DNA from: Limosilactobacillus caviae
Lineage (GTDB): Bacteria > Bacillota > Bacilli > Lactobacillales > Lactobacillaceae
Direction: 5' to 3'
DNA length: 64,000 bases
NCBI RefSeq assembly: GCF_014635905.1
Contig: NZ_BMDS01000002.1
Location: 1-64,000 of the forward strand
The translations under genes and the position numbers were made by a program. This document shows positions 49,098-59,255 of this stretch, one piece after another. The notes below the pieces were generated by a model that ran no database searches, was not told the origin of the DNA, and saw only the letters and a program-made list of their open reading frames with translations. Numbering within the stretch: the stretch's first letter is position 1; each line of letters starts with the position of its first letter.

Positions 49098-49658
49098 CTA
49101 ACTGATCATTACCGTATCAGCAGGAGCTTCAAATGGTTGTTCTTTATTGATGTGATCATAAAAAAGAACACCATGTAAATGATCGATTTCATGCTGGCAA
49201 ACAATTGCCGGATAGTGCTTTAGCCGAACCTTATGTGTTTCACCATCAACATCTTGGTAACGTAAAGTAATTCGATCATGACGTGGGACGTATCCCGGAA
49301 CGTCTTTATCAACTGAGAGACAACCTTCGCCTTCTGTAAGTGCACCGTATTGAACGGATTCGCTAACAATTACTGGGTTAATAATTACATCCTTGAATAA
49401 TGGATCGCCATCTTCATCTGGTGAAGGGACTAATACTGCAGCCATTTGTTTTGAAACGCCAACTTGTGGAGCGGCAAGCCCAACGCCGGCCCGTAATTTA
49501 TATTTTTCACATAACTCGGGATCTTGGCTAACTTCTAGATACTGCATCATATCTTTTGCTAATTTTTGGTCTTCATCAGATAGAGGAAATGAGACCTTAG
49601 CAGCCCGTTTGCGCAAAACAGGGTTGCCATCACGGGTAATATCTTTCATTAAATACAT
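49098..49658 (-). CDS. def: Peptide deformylase
   Basis: 186 residues, type 2 deformylase of Gram-positive bacteria. It removes the formyl group from nascent proteins. All three metal motifs are visible: [19 protein letters not shown] (metal Cys) and QHEIDHLHG (two His and catalytic Glu). TGGAGG lies 11 bases before the ATG used; an ATG three codons later is also possible. Monocistronic on the minus strand. Confidence 0.95.
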   Translation of the reverse strand: MYLMKDITRDGNPVLRKRAAKVSFPLSDEDQKLAKDMMQYLEVSQDPELCEKYKLRAGVGLAAPQVGVSKQMAAVLVPSPDEDGDPLFKDVIINPVIVSESVQYGALTEGEGCLSVDKDVPGYVPRHDRITLRYQDVDGETHKVRLKHYPAIVCQHEIDHLHGVLFYDHINKEQPFEAPADTVMIS

Positions 49659-49763
49659 TACTCACTATACCTCCATTTAAAAATTCGTCATATATTAGTC
49701 TATCATATCTACCAGAAATTGCTAATAAAGATATATTTAGTTAAAAGAATATCATTTTATTAA

Positions 49764-49777
49764 CGGAAACGTTTACT
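49764..49777 (+). promoter_or_regulatory. cre-like site 1 upstream of pdhA
   Basis: GGAAACGTTTAC matches the core of the CcpA box (WTGNAANCGNWNNCW) apart from the first positions. It is about 85 bases upstream of the -10 box of pdhA. Confidence 0.4.
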
Positions 49778-49816
49778 TTCGACAAGAAATTGCGACATTT
49801 TCGTTGATTAAGTTCA

Positions 49817-49830
49817 TGAAAGCGCTTGTA
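49817..49830 (+). promoter_or_regulatory. cre-like site 2 upstream of pdhA
   Basis: TGAAAGCGCTTGTA differs from TGWAARCGYTWNCW at one position. It overlaps the likely -35 of the pdhA promoter, so CcpA bound here would be expected to repress. Confidence 0.6.
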
Positions 49831-49853
49831 TTATTCAAACAATCAGTTATACT
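49826..49853 (+). promoter_or_regulatory. Promoter of the pdh operon
   Basis: TTGTAT (49826-49831), 16 bases, TATACT (49848-49853). The leader to the start codon is about 55 bases. The -35 overlaps a cre-like box. Confidence 0.65.
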
Positions 49854-49866
49854 AGAAATGTAGGTA

Positions 49867-49880
49867 GGCAATCGCTTACA
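49867..49880 (+). promoter_or_regulatory. cre-like site 3 in the pdhA leader
   Basis: GGCAATCGCTTACA matches the CcpA box less well at its 5' side. It lies just after the expected transcription start, where binding would block elongation. Confidence 0.35.
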
Positions 49881-49914
49881 TGATGTTAATTGGATTTGGA
49901 AAGGAATGTTAAAT

Positions 49915-51021
49915 ATGGCCAATACCAAAGCTGTTAATTTTGCTGAGATTAAAGCCAATGAAGGGGCTCCATATGCAAAGCCTGTACAGATTCTTGATGA
50001 AAACGGTAACGTTGTAAACAAGGACCTAATGGCTAATTTCAGTGATGATTTATTAGTTGATTTAATGAAGAAAATGGTTTGGGAACGTGCTTTGCATGAA
50101 CAAACGATGAGTTTCTCTAAGCAAGGTCGTTTAGGCTTTTATGCACCAACCTGGGGTGAAGAAGCATCTGAAATGGGAACTGCTGCTGCATTTAAGAAGC
50201 AAGACTTCTTATTCCCAGCATACCGTGACTTGCCACAACTAATTCAACACGGGGCAACAGTTGCTCAAATGTACTTATGGTCAAAGGGGCACATCAAAGG
50301 AAACCTTTTTGATGCACGCGCTCTTCGTCCACAAATTATTATCGGTGCCCAAATGGTCGAAATGGCTGGTGGTGCACTTGGAATTAAGAAAAATGGTGAA
50401 GAAGATACTGTTGCCTATGCTTATACTGGTGAAGGTGGTTCTTCACAAGGTGATACTTATGAAGGAATGAACTTTGCTGGGGCATTCCAAGCACCTGCCG
50501 TATTTATTATTCAAAATAACGGTTGGGCTATTTCATTCCCACGTAAATTACAAACTGAAGCACAAACAATTGCACAAAAAGGTGTTGCCGCTGGTATCCC
50601 TGGTGTTCAAGTTGACGGAATGGATGTTTTGGCTTGCTATGAAGTTGCTAAGGAAGCTCGTGAATTTGCTGCTGCCGGTAATGGTCCTGTATTAATTGAA
50701 ACGCTAACTTACCGGTTTGGTGCACACAGTTCTGCTGGTGACGATCCTAGTCGTTATCGGACAGATGAAGAAACAAAGCCATGGTTTGACAAGGATCCGC
50801 TAATTCGGCTTCGTAAGTACTTGACTAAGAATGGTCTTTGGTCTGAAGAAGAAGAACAAAAGTATACTGACGAATGCAAGCAAAGCTTTAAGGAAGCAAT
50901 GAAGGAAGCTGACTCTGTAGAACCAGAAAAGGTTAGCGATATGCTGAAGCGGACATTTGAAGTTCCAACTCCAGATATTAAAGAACAAATTAAAAAGTAC
51001 GAAGAAAAGGAGTCGAAGTAA
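49915..51021 (+). CDS. pdhA: Pyruvate dehydrogenase E1 alpha subunit
   Basis: 368 residues. With PdhB it decarboxylates pyruvate using thiamine diphosphate. The family motifs are visible: RLGFYAPTWGEEASEMGTA, the ThDP/Mg2+ motif TGEGGSSQGDTYEGMNFAG, and YRFGAHSSAGDDPSRYR. The ATG at 49915 follows GGAAAGGA by 9 bases; an earlier ATG at 49906 lies on that site. It is the first gene of pdhABCD and the next gene starts 2 bases after its stop. Confidence 0.96.
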   Translation: MANTKAVNFAEIKANEGAPYAKPVQILDENGNVVNKDLMANFSDDLLVDLMKKMVWERALHEQTMSFSKQGRLGFYAPTWGEEASEMGTAAAFKKQDFLFPAYRDLPQLIQHGATVAQMYLWSKGHIKGNLFDARALRPQIIIGAQMVEMAGGALGIKKNGEEDTVAYAYTGEGGSSQGDTYEGMNFAGAFQAPAVFIIQNNGWAISFPRKLQTEAQTIAQKGVAAGIPGVQVDGMDVLACYEVAKEAREFAAAGNGPVLIETLTYRFGAHSSAGDDPSRYRTDEETKPWFDKDPLIRLRKYLTKNGLWSEEEEQKYTDECKQSFKEAMKEADSVEPEKVSDMLKRTFEVPTPDIKEQIKKYEEKESK

Positions 51022-51023
51022 TC

Positions 51024-52001
51024 ATGGCTAAAAAGACTTATATCAAAGCAATTACTGAAGGTATTGACATTGCTTTAGCCGAAGATCCTAAGACTTTAGT
51101 ATTCGGTGAAGATGTTGGTAAAAATGGTGGTGTTTTCCGGGCTACAAATGGTCTTCAGGAAAAGTACGGTGTTGACCGGGTATTCAGTACACCACTTGCC
51201 GAATCAGGTATCTTAGGGATGTCAATTGGACTAGCAGCTACTGGCTGGCGTCCAGTTCCAGAAATTCAATTTATGGGCTTTACATTTGAAGCAATGGACT
51301 CAATTGCAGCTCAAATGTCACGGATGCGTTTCCAATACAATGGTACTCGCCATGCACCAATTACCATTCGGACTCCTTATGGTGGCGGAACCCATACTGC
51401 TGAATTACACGGGGATGATCTTGAAAACTTCTTCGTTGGTATTCCAGGATTACGGGTTGTTGCTCCAAGTTCAGCATATGATGCCAAAGGATTAATTATT
51501 TCAGCTATTGAAAATAATGATCCAGTTCTCTTCCTTGAGAACCTCCGTCTTTACCGTTCTGTAAAAGGCGAAGTTCCAGATGATAAATACACGGTTCCGT
51601 TGGATAAGGCTAATGTTGTCCAAGAAGGAACGGATGTAACGATTATCGCTTATGGTGGGGAAGTTTCTGAAGCACAAAAGGCTGCTAAGAAGTTAGAAAA
51701 GGATAATATTTCAGCTGAAATTATTGACTTACGTTCGCTTTATCCACTTGATACAGATACAATTTTTGAATCGCTTAAGAAGACTCACCGGGTTGTTATT
51801 GCTCAAGAAGCACAAAAGATGGCTGGCGTTGGTGCACAAGTAGCTTCAGCAATTTCTGAAGGGGCAATTATGTACCTTGACGCACCAGTTACCCGAGTTG
51901 CAGCTCCTAACTCAGTTTACCCATTCCCACAAGCCGAAAATGTATGGCTTCCAGGAGCACGTGAAATTGAGGATGCCGCACGTGAAGTAGTTAACTACTA
52001 A
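51024..52001 (+). CDS. pdhB: Pyruvate dehydrogenase E1 beta subunit
   Basis: 325 residues, the usual length. It has FGEDVGKNGGVFRATNGLQ, PIAESGILGMSIGLAATGWRP-like PLAESGILGMSIGL, PYGGGTHTAELHGDDLE, and SLYPLDTDTI with the C-terminal transketolase domain. It pairs with PdhA to form the heterotetramer. AAAAGGAG upstream lies in the pdhA end. Confidence 0.96.
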   Translation: MAKKTYIKAITEGIDIALAEDPKTLVFGEDVGKNGGVFRATNGLQEKYGVDRVFSTPLAESGILGMSIGLAATGWRPVPEIQFMGFTFEAMDSIAAQMSRMRFQYNGTRHAPITIRTPYGGGTHTAELHGDDLENFFVGIPGLRVVAPSSAYDAKGLIISAIENNDPVLFLENLRLYRSVKGEVPDDKYTVPLDKANVVQEGTDVTIIAYGGEVSEAQKAAKKLEKDNISAEIIDLRSLYPLDTDTIFESLKKTHRVVIAQEAQKMAGVGAQVASAISEGAIMYLDAPVTRVAAPNSVYPFPQAENVWLPGAREIEDAAREVVNY

Positions 52002-52034
52002 TAGAGTGTGGATTAGAAAGGAAGATAATACGAT

Positions 52035-53351
52035 ATGGCATATATTTTTAGATTACCAGAAATGGGTGAAGGTTTAACTGAAGGTGACGTTGCATCTTGG
52101 CTCATTAAAGAAGGTGACAAGATTAAGGCGGATGATGCTTTAATCGAAATCCAAACTGATAAGTCAACTACTCAGTTGGTATCACCAGTTGATGGAACCG
52201 TTACTAAGTTATTTGTTAATGAAGATGACCATGTAGAGAAAGGCGACAAGCTTGCTGAAATCGATGATGGTAAGTCTGAAACAAGTACGAATGTAGAAGT
52301 TGAAGATAGCGATGATGATGAAGCACCAGCAGAGGAGCCAAAAGAAGAGGCACCAGCTGCTAAAGAAGAAAGTGCCGCACCAGCTCAAGGGGGAGTTGCA
52401 CCATTAGCTGAACCTAATAAGTTAGTAATGGCAATGCCTTCTGTTCGTCAATATGCACGTGATAAGGGTGTTGATATTTCTCTTGTCCAACCAAGCGGTA
52501 ATCATGGACAAGTCCTTAAAGAAGATATTGACAACTTTAATGGAGCTGCTGCAACCGCACCTGCTAAGAGCGAACAAACTGCTACATCAGCTGCTCCTGC
52601 TAAAGCTGCTGGAAACACGATTAAGCCATACGAGGGTGCTGGTGAAGATGCGGAAACGCGTGAACCATTGTCAAGCATGCGGAAGATTATTGCAAAGAAT
52701 ATGCGTAAATCCGTTGAAATTAGCCCAATGATTACATTGTTTGATGATGTTGAAGTTTCTAAGTTAATGGCTCAACGTAAGAAGTACAAGCCAGTTGCTG
52801 CAGAACAAGGTGTTCACTTAACCTTCTTACCATATGTAGTTAAGGCGTTAGTGGCAACGATGAAGAAGTTCCCAGAGTTTAACTGCTCAATCGACGACAG
52901 TACAATGGAATTAGTTCAAAAGCATTACTACAACATTGGGATTGCTACAAATACTGATCATGGTCTATATGTACCGAACATCAAGAAGGCTGATTCAAAG
53001 AGCATGATTGAGATCGCTAAGGAAATCGCGGATAATGCTCAAGCAGCCGAAGATAATAAGTTGAGCCCAGACTCAATGGCTGGTACATCAATGACGATTT
53101 CTAACATTGGTTCAATGCGTGGTAAGTGGTTTACTCCAATTATCAATCAACCAGAAGTTGCTATTTTAGGTGTTGGTACAATTGCTACTGAACCTATTGT
53201 TAACGAACAAGGTGAGATTGTTGTTGGTCACATGATGAAGCTATCATTGACTGTTGATCACCGGTTAATTGATGGTGGTTTGGGACAAAATGCCCTTAAT
53301 TACTTGAAGAAGTTATTGCATGACCCTGAATTGCTTGCGTTGGAGGCTTAG
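52035..53351 (+). CDS. pdhC: Dihydrolipoamide acetyltransferase (PDH E2)
   Basis: 438 residues with one lipoyl domain (~1-80, lipoylated Lys43 in [12 protein letters not shown]). An acidic Ala/Pro/Glu linker follows, then a peripheral-subunit-binding domain (~125-165, [17 protein letters not shown]), a second Ala/Pro linker, and the catalytic domain (~205-438) with its DHRLIDGG active-site motif. It transfers acetyl groups to CoA and forms the core of the complex. GAAAGGAAG precedes the ATG. Confidence 0.96.
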   Translation: MAYIFRLPEMGEGLTEGDVASWLIKEGDKIKADDALIEIQTDKSTTQLVSPVDGTVTKLFVNEDDHVEKGDKLAEIDDGKSETSTNVEVEDSDDDEAPAEEPKEEAPAAKEESAAPAQGGVAPLAEPNKLVMAMPSVRQYARDKGVDISLVQPSGNHGQVLKEDIDNFNGAAATAPAKSEQTATSAAPAKAAGNTIKPYEGAGEDAETREPLSSMRKIIAKNMRKSVEISPMITLFDDVEVSKLMAQRKKYKPVAAEQGVHLTFLPYVVKALVATMKKFPEFNCSIDDSTMELVQKHYYNIGIATNTDHGLYVPNIKKADSKSMIEIAKEIADNAQAAEDNKLSPDSMAGTSMTISNIGSMRGKWFTPIINQPEVAILGVGTIATEPIVNEQGEIVVGHMMKLSLTVDHRLIDGGLGQNALNYLKKLLHDPELLALEA

Positions 53352-53357
53352 GATAAT

Positions 53358-54785
53358 ATGGCTGATGTTGAACAAAAAGATACAGTAATCGTTGGTGGAG
53401 GTCCTGGTGGTTATGTTGCCGCTATTCGTGCTTCTGAATTAGGACAAAAAGTTACTTTAATTGAAAAGGGTGATCCAGGTCTTGGCGGTGTTTGCTTGAA
53501 TGTGGGCTGTGTCCCTTCAAAGGCACTTATTGCGGCAGGACACCGTTATCAACAAACACTTGATTCTTCAGTTTATGGAATCTCAAAGACCGATGCCAAA
53601 CTAGACTTCACAAAGACCCAAGACTGGAAGGATCACAAGGTTGTTGACCGAATGACTCGTGGTGTCAAGATGCTCTTAAAGAAGCATAAAGTTGAAATTA
53701 TCGATGGGGAAGCAATCCTTGATAATGATCACCAGCTTCGGGTTATTAAGCCGGGTCCTAAACAATTTATGGACAACGATAATGGTCGGACAATTGCGTG
53801 GAAGAACCTAATCTTGGCAACCGGTAGTCGTCCAGTTGAAATCCCTCATTTTAAATTCGAAGGTCGGGTTATTGACTCAACTGGCGGACTTAACCTTAAA
53901 GAAGTGCCAAGTGAACTAGTTGTTATCGGTGGTGGTTACATTGGTACTGAATTAGCAGGGGCATATGCTAACTTAGGAGCACATGTAACAATTATTGAAG
54001 GTACAGACTCAATCCTAGGCGGTTTTGACCATGATATGGTTGATATTGTTGTTAAGAATCTTGAAAAGAAGGGTGTTGACATCGTAACGAAAGCGATGGC
54101 TAAGAACTCTCAACAAGATGATGACAGCGTAACCGTTACTTATGAAGTAGATGGTGCAGAAAAGAGTATTAAGGCTGACTATTGTATGGTATCAGTAGGT
54201 CGTAAGCCAAATACTGATGACTTTGGTCTTGACATGACCAGTGTTAAACTCAATGACCACCATCAAGTAATCGTTGACCAACAGGGGCGGACTAATGTAC
54301 CTGGTATTTGGGCAATTGGTGATATTGTTCCAGGACCTGCTTTAGCTCATAAGGCGTTCTTTGAAGCAAAAACCGCTGCAGGAGCAATTTCAGGCAAGAA
54401 TACAGCAAATGACTGGGTTGGCGTACCAATGGTTTGTTTTGCTGATCCTGAATTGGCTCAAGTCGGCATGACGCCAGATCAAGCAAAGGATAAGGGTATT
54501 GAAGTATCAACAGCTCAATTCCCATTTGCTGGTAACGCTCGTGCGGTTTCTCTTGATTCACCTGAAGGATTTATTCGCCTTATTTACACTAAAGATAAGA
54601 AGAACGTTATTGGTGCTCAAGGTGTTGGCCCAGGAGTAAGTGATCTTGCAGGGGAACTTTCATTAATCGTTAACTGTGGAATGAATGTTGAAGATGTTGC
54701 TTTGACAATTCATCCGCACCCAACATTGAATGAACCGGTTCAAGAAGCTGCAGATATTGCACTTGGGTTCCCAACTCATATTTAA
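53358..54785 (+). CDS. pdhD: Dihydrolipoamide dehydrogenase (PDH E3)
   Basis: 475 residues, FAD-dependent disulfide oxidoreductase. The FAD loop is VIVGGGPGGYVAA, the redox pair is Cys46/Cys51 in GGVCLNVGCVPSK, the NAD loop is VIGGGYIGTELAGAYANLG, and the active-site His-Glu lies in IHPHPTLNEPVQEAA. It reoxidises the lipoyl group of PdhC and makes NADH. It starts 6 bases after pdhC. A terminator follows. Confidence 0.97.
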   Translation: MADVEQKDTVIVGGGPGGYVAAIRASELGQKVTLIEKGDPGLGGVCLNVGCVPSKALIAAGHRYQQTLDSSVYGISKTDAKLDFTKTQDWKDHKVVDRMTRGVKMLLKKHKVEIIDGEAILDNDHQLRVIKPGPKQFMDNDNGRTIAWKNLILATGSRPVEIPHFKFEGRVIDSTGGLNLKEVPSELVVIGGGYIGTELAGAYANLGAHVTIIEGTDSILGGFDHDMVDIVVKNLEKKGVDIVTKAMAKNSQQDDDSVTVTYEVDGAEKSIKADYCMVSVGRKPNTDDFGLDMTSVKLNDHHQVIVDQQGRTNVPGIWAIGDIVPGPALAHKAFFEAKTAAGAISGKNTANDWVGVPMVCFADPELAQVGMTPDQAKDKGIEVSTAQFPFAGNARAVSLDSPEGFIRLIYTKDKKNVIGAQGVGPGVSDLAGELSLIVNCGMNVEDVALTIHPHPTLNEPVQEAADIALGFPTHI

Positions 54786-54805
54786 CAGAATCTTTCCTAA
54801 AAATT

Positions 54806-54841
54806 AGTTCAGGACGAAAAATATTCGTTCTGAACTTTTTT
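54806..54841 (+). terminator. Terminator of the pdh operon
   Basis: AGTTCAG (54806-54812) pairs with CTGAACT (54830-54836), with ACGAA/TTCGT extending the stem, and a T run follows. Confidence 0.9.
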
Positions 54842-54922
54842 ATATTCTTTTTATTGTCCTTAGTTTCTAATTTTTAGATTGGATTGTATAATACAAGTAG
54901 CAAAATAATGGAGGGTCAAAGA

Positions 54923-55216
54923 ATGAATTCACAAAACTATAGTTATCCGCTTGATCCATCATGGACAACTAAAGAAATGGAGCAGGTAATTGCCATGTTC
55001 CGGGCGGTTGAAGATGCTTATGAAGTCGGCATTGACCGCAGTAAAGTCTTAGACTGTTACCGTACGTTTAAGCAAGTTGTTCCTTCAAAAGCTGAAGAGA
55101 AGCAACTTGGCCGAGAATTTGAAAAGAGTTCTGGCTATGTTCTTTACCAAGTTGTAAAAGCAGCGCAAGAATCGTCAGATAAGAAGATTAAAATGGTTGG
55201 GCGAGAAAATGATTAG
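54923..55216 (+). CDS. UPF0223 family protein
   Basis: 97 residues, soluble and helical. It matches UPF0223 (YktA type): YSYPLDPSWTTKEMEQVIAM, AYEVGIDRSKVLDCYRTFK, VVPSKAEEKQLGREFE. Function is unknown. GGAGGG precedes the ATG at 54923; the frame opens upstream in the leader. Its end overlaps the next start by 8 bases, and the pairing with an inositol-monophosphatase gene is also seen in Bacillus. Confidence 0.88.
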   Translation: MNSQNYSYPLDPSWTTKEMEQVIAMFRAVEDAYEVGIDRSKVLDCYRTFKQVVPSKAEEKQLGREFEKSSGYVLYQVVKAAQESSDKKIKMVGREND

Positions 55217-55982
55217 TATTAAAGAGTTAGATCAGCAAGCCCAGCAAATAGTTCGTCAGGCGGGTCAAAACGCATTTGAAAAAATGGGAGAAGACTATCA
55301 GGTCGATATAAAAACAAATTATACGGATTTAGTAACGACAATTGATCGCGAAAATGAACAGTTGATAAACAATCAATTGCGTAAAATTGATCCAGATAGT
55401 CAGATTCTAAGTGAAGAGGGATTTGGTGACCGCCAAATAACTAACATGCAAGGACATGTGTGGATTGTTGACCCCATTGATGGAACAATGAATTTTGTCA
55501 AACAGCACAATAATTTTGCTGTTATGCTGGCATTATATGTTGATGGCAGTCCGGTACTTGGTTATATTCTTGATGTAATTAACGGCCGCCTTTATCATGG
55601 ACGTCGTGGGGATGGTGTCTATGTTAATGATAAAAAAATTAATCAGCCAGCGAACCTCGGTCTACGTGAAAGTCTTTTAGCAATGAATAGAACGCTAACT
55701 TTGAGCGGTAACCCATCATTGAAAGAAATCGCACAAGAAGCAATTGGCTTAAGAATGTATGGCAGTGCTGGAATTGAAATGATTGATGTAATTACTGGGC
55801 AGCTGGGTGCTTATATTTCTAATTTAAAGCCATGGGATCTTGCTGCTGGCCGAATGTTGGCAGAAGAATTAGGCTTAGTTGTGAAATCAATTGACGGTCG
55901 ATCCATTAATGTGTTATCATCTAATCTTGTATTAGTAGCAACGAGGCAGGTTAGTCGAGACATTCGACAGATCATCAATTAG
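55209..55982 (+). CDS. suhB: Inositol monophosphatase family protein
   Basis: 257 residues. It has the Mg2+-binding motifs of the family: ILSEEGFGD, VWIVDPIDGTMNFVKQHNNF, and KPWDLAAGRMLAEELG. Members remove phosphate from inositol monophosphate, NADP or related sugars, so the substrate is open; YktC of Bacillus is the near relative. The ATG at 55209 overlaps the UPF0223 stop; no strong ribosome site precedes it, consistent with translational coupling. Confidence 0.88.
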   Translation: MISIKELDQQAQQIVRQAGQNAFEKMGEDYQVDIKTNYTDLVTTIDRENEQLINNQLRKIDPDSQILSEEGFGDRQITNMQGHVWIVDPIDGTMNFVKQHNNFAVMLALYVDGSPVLGYILDVINGRLYHGRRGDGVYVNDKKINQPANLGLRESLLAMNRTLTLSGNPSLKEIAQEAIGLRMYGSAGIEMIDVITGQLGAYISNLKPWDLAAGRMLAEELGLVVKSIDGRSINVLSSNLVLVATRQVSRDIRQIIN

Positions 55983-55989
55983 TTGTCGA

Positions 55990-56020
55990 GGCTGTGACCG
56001 CGATGTCACAGTTTTTTTAT
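55990..56020 (+). terminator. Terminator before typA
   Basis: CTGTGAC (55992-55998) pairs with GTCACAG (56005-56011), followed by seven T. Confidence 0.88.
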
Positions 56021-56093
56021 GAAATTGGCTATTGATAAGCCGCTGCTGTTCGACTTAATAAAATAATGATATGACGAAAGGGAGAATCAAGTT

Positions 56094-57938
56094 TTGAAAA
56101 CTCGTGACGACATTCGTAACATTGCGATTATTGCCCACGTTGACCATGGTAAGACTACTTTGGTTAACGAAATGTTAAAGCAATCAGATACTTTACCAGA
56201 ACACTTTTCAATTGAAGATCGTGCGATGGATACTAACGCTATTGAACGTGAGCGTGGTATTACTATTCTTTCAAAGAATACTGCTGTTAAATATGAAGGC
56301 CACCAAATTAATATTTTGGATACACCAGGACACGCTGACTTCGGTGGTGAAGTTGAACGTGTTATGAAGATGGTTGATGGTGTATTGCTTGTTGTTGACG
56401 CATTTGAAGGAACAATGCCTCAAACACGGTTTGTTCTTAAGAAGGCACTTGAACAGCACTTAACACCAATCGTTGTAATTAATAAGGTTGACCGTAAAGG
56501 TGCACGTCCTGAAGAAGTTGTTGACGAAGTACTTGACCTCTTTATTGAATTAGGTGCTGATGAAGATCAACTTGACTTCCCAGTTGTTTATACTTCTGCA
56601 ATGAACGGTACTTCAAGTTATGATTCAGATGTTTCTACGCAAGAACACACCATGAAGCCATTATTTGATACCATCATCAAGACAATCCCAGCACCAATTG
56701 ACAACTCTGATGAACCGCTTCAATTCCAAGTTGCCATCTTGGATTACAATGATTTCGTTGGTCGAATTGGTATTGGTCGCGTTGTTCGTGGTAAGATCAA
56801 GGTTGGTGATAACGTTACTGTTATGAAGCTTGATGGTACCAAGCATAATTTCCGTGTTACTAAGCTTTTTGGTTTCTTCGGTTTGAAGCGTCTTGAGATT
56901 CAAGAAGCAAAGGCTGGAGACTTGATTGCTGTTTCAGGGATGGAAGATATTAATGTTGGTGAAACTGTTACTGATCCAAACCACCCAGAAGCACTTACTC
57001 CATTACGAATTGATCCGCCTACGCTTCAAATGACATTCCGGACTAATGATTCACCATTTGCCGGCCGTGAAGGTAAGTTTGTTACTGCTCGTCAACTTGA
57101 AGATCGCTTACGTCATGAATTACACACAGATGTTTCATTACGTGTTGATGACACTGATGAACCAGGTGCATGGACTGTTTCTGGTCGTGGCGAGTTACAC
57201 CTCTCCATCTTGATTGAAACAATGCGTCGTGAAGGATATGAACTTCAAGTTTCTCGTCCAGAAGTTATTTATCGTGAAATTGATGGTACAATGTGTGAAC
57301 CATTTGAAGAAGTTCAAATTGATACACCAGATGAGTACACCGGTGCCGTAATTGATAGTTTAGCTAAGCGAAAAGGTGAAATGAAGAACATGGAACCTTC
57401 TAAGAACGGTCAAACTCGGTTGATTTTCTTGGCACCTTCACGGGGATTAATTGGTTACTCTACAGAATTTATGACAATGACTCGTGGATACGGGATTATG
57501 AACCATACTTTTGAAAAGTACGCCCCAGTTATTAAGAACTGGAACCCTGGTCGTCAAAAGGGTACCCTTGTTTCAATGAATGCTGGTAAGGCTACTACCT
57601 ACGCAATGATGGGTATTGAAAGCCGTGGACAGTTATTGATTGATCCAGGTACGGAAGTATATGAAGGTATGATTGTTGGTGAAAACAGTCGTGAAAATGA
57701 CATCACTGTTAACATCACCAAGGGTAAGAACTTGACAAACGTTCGTGCTGCAGGTTCAGACGAAATGGCTCATATCAAGACTCCTACTCACTTCTCCCTT
57801 GAAGAATCACTTGAATTCTTAAACGAGGATGAATATTGTGAAATTACACCTGAAAATATTCGTCTTCGGAAAAAGATTCTTAATACTAATGCACGGGAAA
57901 AGGAAGCAAAACGTCGTCGTGCTGCTTCACGGAAGTAA
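56094..57938 (+). CDS. typA: Ribosome-associated GTPase TypA/BipA
   Basis: 614 residues, translational GTPase of the EF-G type. It binds the ribosome and helps 50S assembly and growth at low temperature. The P-loop is AHVDHGKTT, with switch [24 protein letters not shown] and NKVDR. Domain V and the TypA-specific C-terminal domain ([20 protein letters not shown] onwards) follow. The TTG start has AAGGGAG upstream. It is monocistronic with a terminator on both sides. Confidence 0.96.
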   Translation: MKTRDDIRNIAIIAHVDHGKTTLVNEMLKQSDTLPEHFSIEDRAMDTNAIERERGITILSKNTAVKYEGHQINILDTPGHADFGGEVERVMKMVDGVLLVVDAFEGTMPQTRFVLKKALEQHLTPIVVINKVDRKGARPEEVVDEVLDLFIELGADEDQLDFPVVYTSAMNGTSSYDSDVSTQEHTMKPLFDTIIKTIPAPIDNSDEPLQFQVAILDYNDFVGRIGIGRVVRGKIKVGDNVTVMKLDGTKHNFRVTKLFGFFGLKRLEIQEAKAGDLIAVSGMEDINVGETVTDPNHPEALTPLRIDPPTLQMTFRTNDSPFAGREGKFVTARQLEDRLRHELHTDVSLRVDDTDEPGAWTVSGRGELHLSILIETMRREGYELQVSRPEVIYREIDGTMCEPFEEVQIDTPDEYTGAVIDSLAKRKGEMKNMEPSKNGQTRLIFLAPSRGLIGYSTEFMTMTRGYGIMNHTFEKYAPVIKNWNPGRQKGTLVSMNAGKATTYAMMGIESRGQLLIDPGTEVYEGMIVGENSRENDITVNITKGKNLTNVRAAGSDEMAHIKTPTHFSLEESLEFLNEDEYCEITPENIRLRKKILNTNAREKEAKRRRAASRK

Positions 57939-57948
57939 ATATTTAAAA

Positions 57949-57988
57949 AAGCTTGGGAGGCTGACTGGCTTCTCAGGCTTTTTTTTGT
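57949..57988 (+). terminator. Terminator of typA
   Basis: AAGCTTGGG (57949-57957) pairs with CTCAGGCTT (57972-57980) with two G-U pairs, followed by a long T run. A TATAAT box (57991-57996) lies just after it and could drive ftsW. Confidence 0.8.
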
Positions 57989-58031
57989 TGTATAATAATG
58001 ATTGTATTTTATCTTTAGGTAGGTGCACTTT

Positions 58032-59255
58032 GTGAGTAAAAAGAAACTAAGATTCCGTAAGATTCGTTCTGTATGGAATAATATCCGCTACCTTGATTAT
58101 TACATTTTGGTCCCATACCTTGCTTTATGTTTGATTGGGATTGTAATGGTCTATTCTGCGAGTGCTTCCATTGAGATGCAAAATGGTGGATCACCGCTAG
58201 GATATCTAATAAAACAAACAATATATGTCTTAATAGGTGTAACGGTAATGGCAATTTTAGCTAATTACCCTTTAAGACATTACCGTACGCCGAAGTTTTT
58301 GCGTGATTCAACGTTAGTGGTCGGTGCGCTCCTTGTAATCGTACTAGTATTTAGTAGGGCGGTTAATGGGGCAAAGGGCTGGATATCTTTAGGATTCTTT
58401 AATATCCAGCCAGTTGAAATCTGCAAATTATATTTTATTTTGTATTTGTCAGATCGCATGGATAAAATTCGTCAACGTGGACAGCATTTTACGACTGATG
58501 CTAAAGGACCCTGGCTAATTGTAATTGTATTTCTTGGCTTAATTGTGATTCAACCTGACATCGGGGGGATGGCAATTAATGCCGCAATTATTGCTATTAT
58601 GCTTTTAGCAGCTGATTATAAGTGGGGATTTGGATTAGGGATAATTCTTGTGCTACCTGCTGTAGGTTATCTGGGCCTTGAAAGACTAGTGGAAACTGGA
58701 ATGCTTCAGGGTGGCGGATATCAAGTTGCTCGTTTTGTCGCGTTCTTAAATCCGTTTGGAAATGCGAGCGGGTCAGGAAGCCAATTAGTTAACTCCTATT
58801 ACGCAATCAGTAACGGTGGCGTGTTTGGTGTTGGTCTTGGAAATAGTATCCAAAAGTTAGGATATCTTCCAGAACCAAATACCGATTTCATTATGTCGAT
58901 TACTAGTGAAGAACTAGGATTAGTAGGTGTTACTGTGATTTTGGTTACCTTATTATTTTTGATTTGTCGGATAATTCAGGTTGGGGTCCGTGCTGACAGT
59001 TTATATGAAACATTGATTTGCTACGGCTCTGCTACATTCTTAACGGTTGAAACACTTTTTAATATTGGTGGGGTTCTCGGCTTATTGCCGATTACAGGAG
59101 TTACTTTTCCATTTATTAGCTATGGTGGTTCAAGTATGTTGATCTTATCAGCTACTGTCGGAATTGTAATGAATATTAGTATGCAGCAAAATCGTGAACG
59201 GTTAGTGATGGGAAAGCCATTTATTCCAGAAGCGGGAGGCGAAAAGGATGTTTAA
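58032..59255 (+). CDS. ftsW: Septal peptidoglycan polymerase FtsW (SEDS family)
   Basis: About 407 residues with ten membrane helices. SEDS signatures are present: MVYSASASIE, NGAKGWISLGFFNIQPVEICK with the key Trp/Gln/Pro region, PDIGGMAINAAI, EPNTDFIMSITSEELG and FPFISYGGSSML. SEDS proteins polymerise glycan from lipid II. FtsW and RodA are hard to separate from sequence alone; the place beside typA and ylbG matches FtsW of Bacillus. Start GTG 58032 is chosen with AGGTAGG upstream; GTG 58023 is possible. Confidence 0.88.
   Translation: MSKKKLRFRKIRSVWNNIRYLDYYILVPYLALCLIGIVMVYSASASIEMQNGGSPLGYLIKQTIYVLIGVTVMAILANYPLRHYRTPKFLRDSTLVVGALLVIVLVFSRAVNGAKGWISLGFFNIQPVEICKLYFILYLSDRMDKIRQRGQHFTTDAKGPWLIVIVFLGLIVIQPDIGGMAINAAIIAIMLLAADYKWGFGLGIILVLPAVGYLGLERLVETGMLQGGGYQVARFVAFLNPFGNASGSGSQLVNSYYAISNGGVFGVGLGNSIQKLGYLPEPNTDFIMSITSEELGLVGVTVILVTLLFLICRIIQVGVRADSLYETLICYGSATFLTVETLFNIGGVLGLLPITGVTFPFISYGGSSMLILSATVGIVMNISMQQNRERLVMGKPFIPEAGGEKDV

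Noticed and set aside
54292-54561. 89-codon minus-strand frame inside pdhD
   Set aside because: It lies wholly inside dihydrolipoamide dehydrogenase with no ribosome site.
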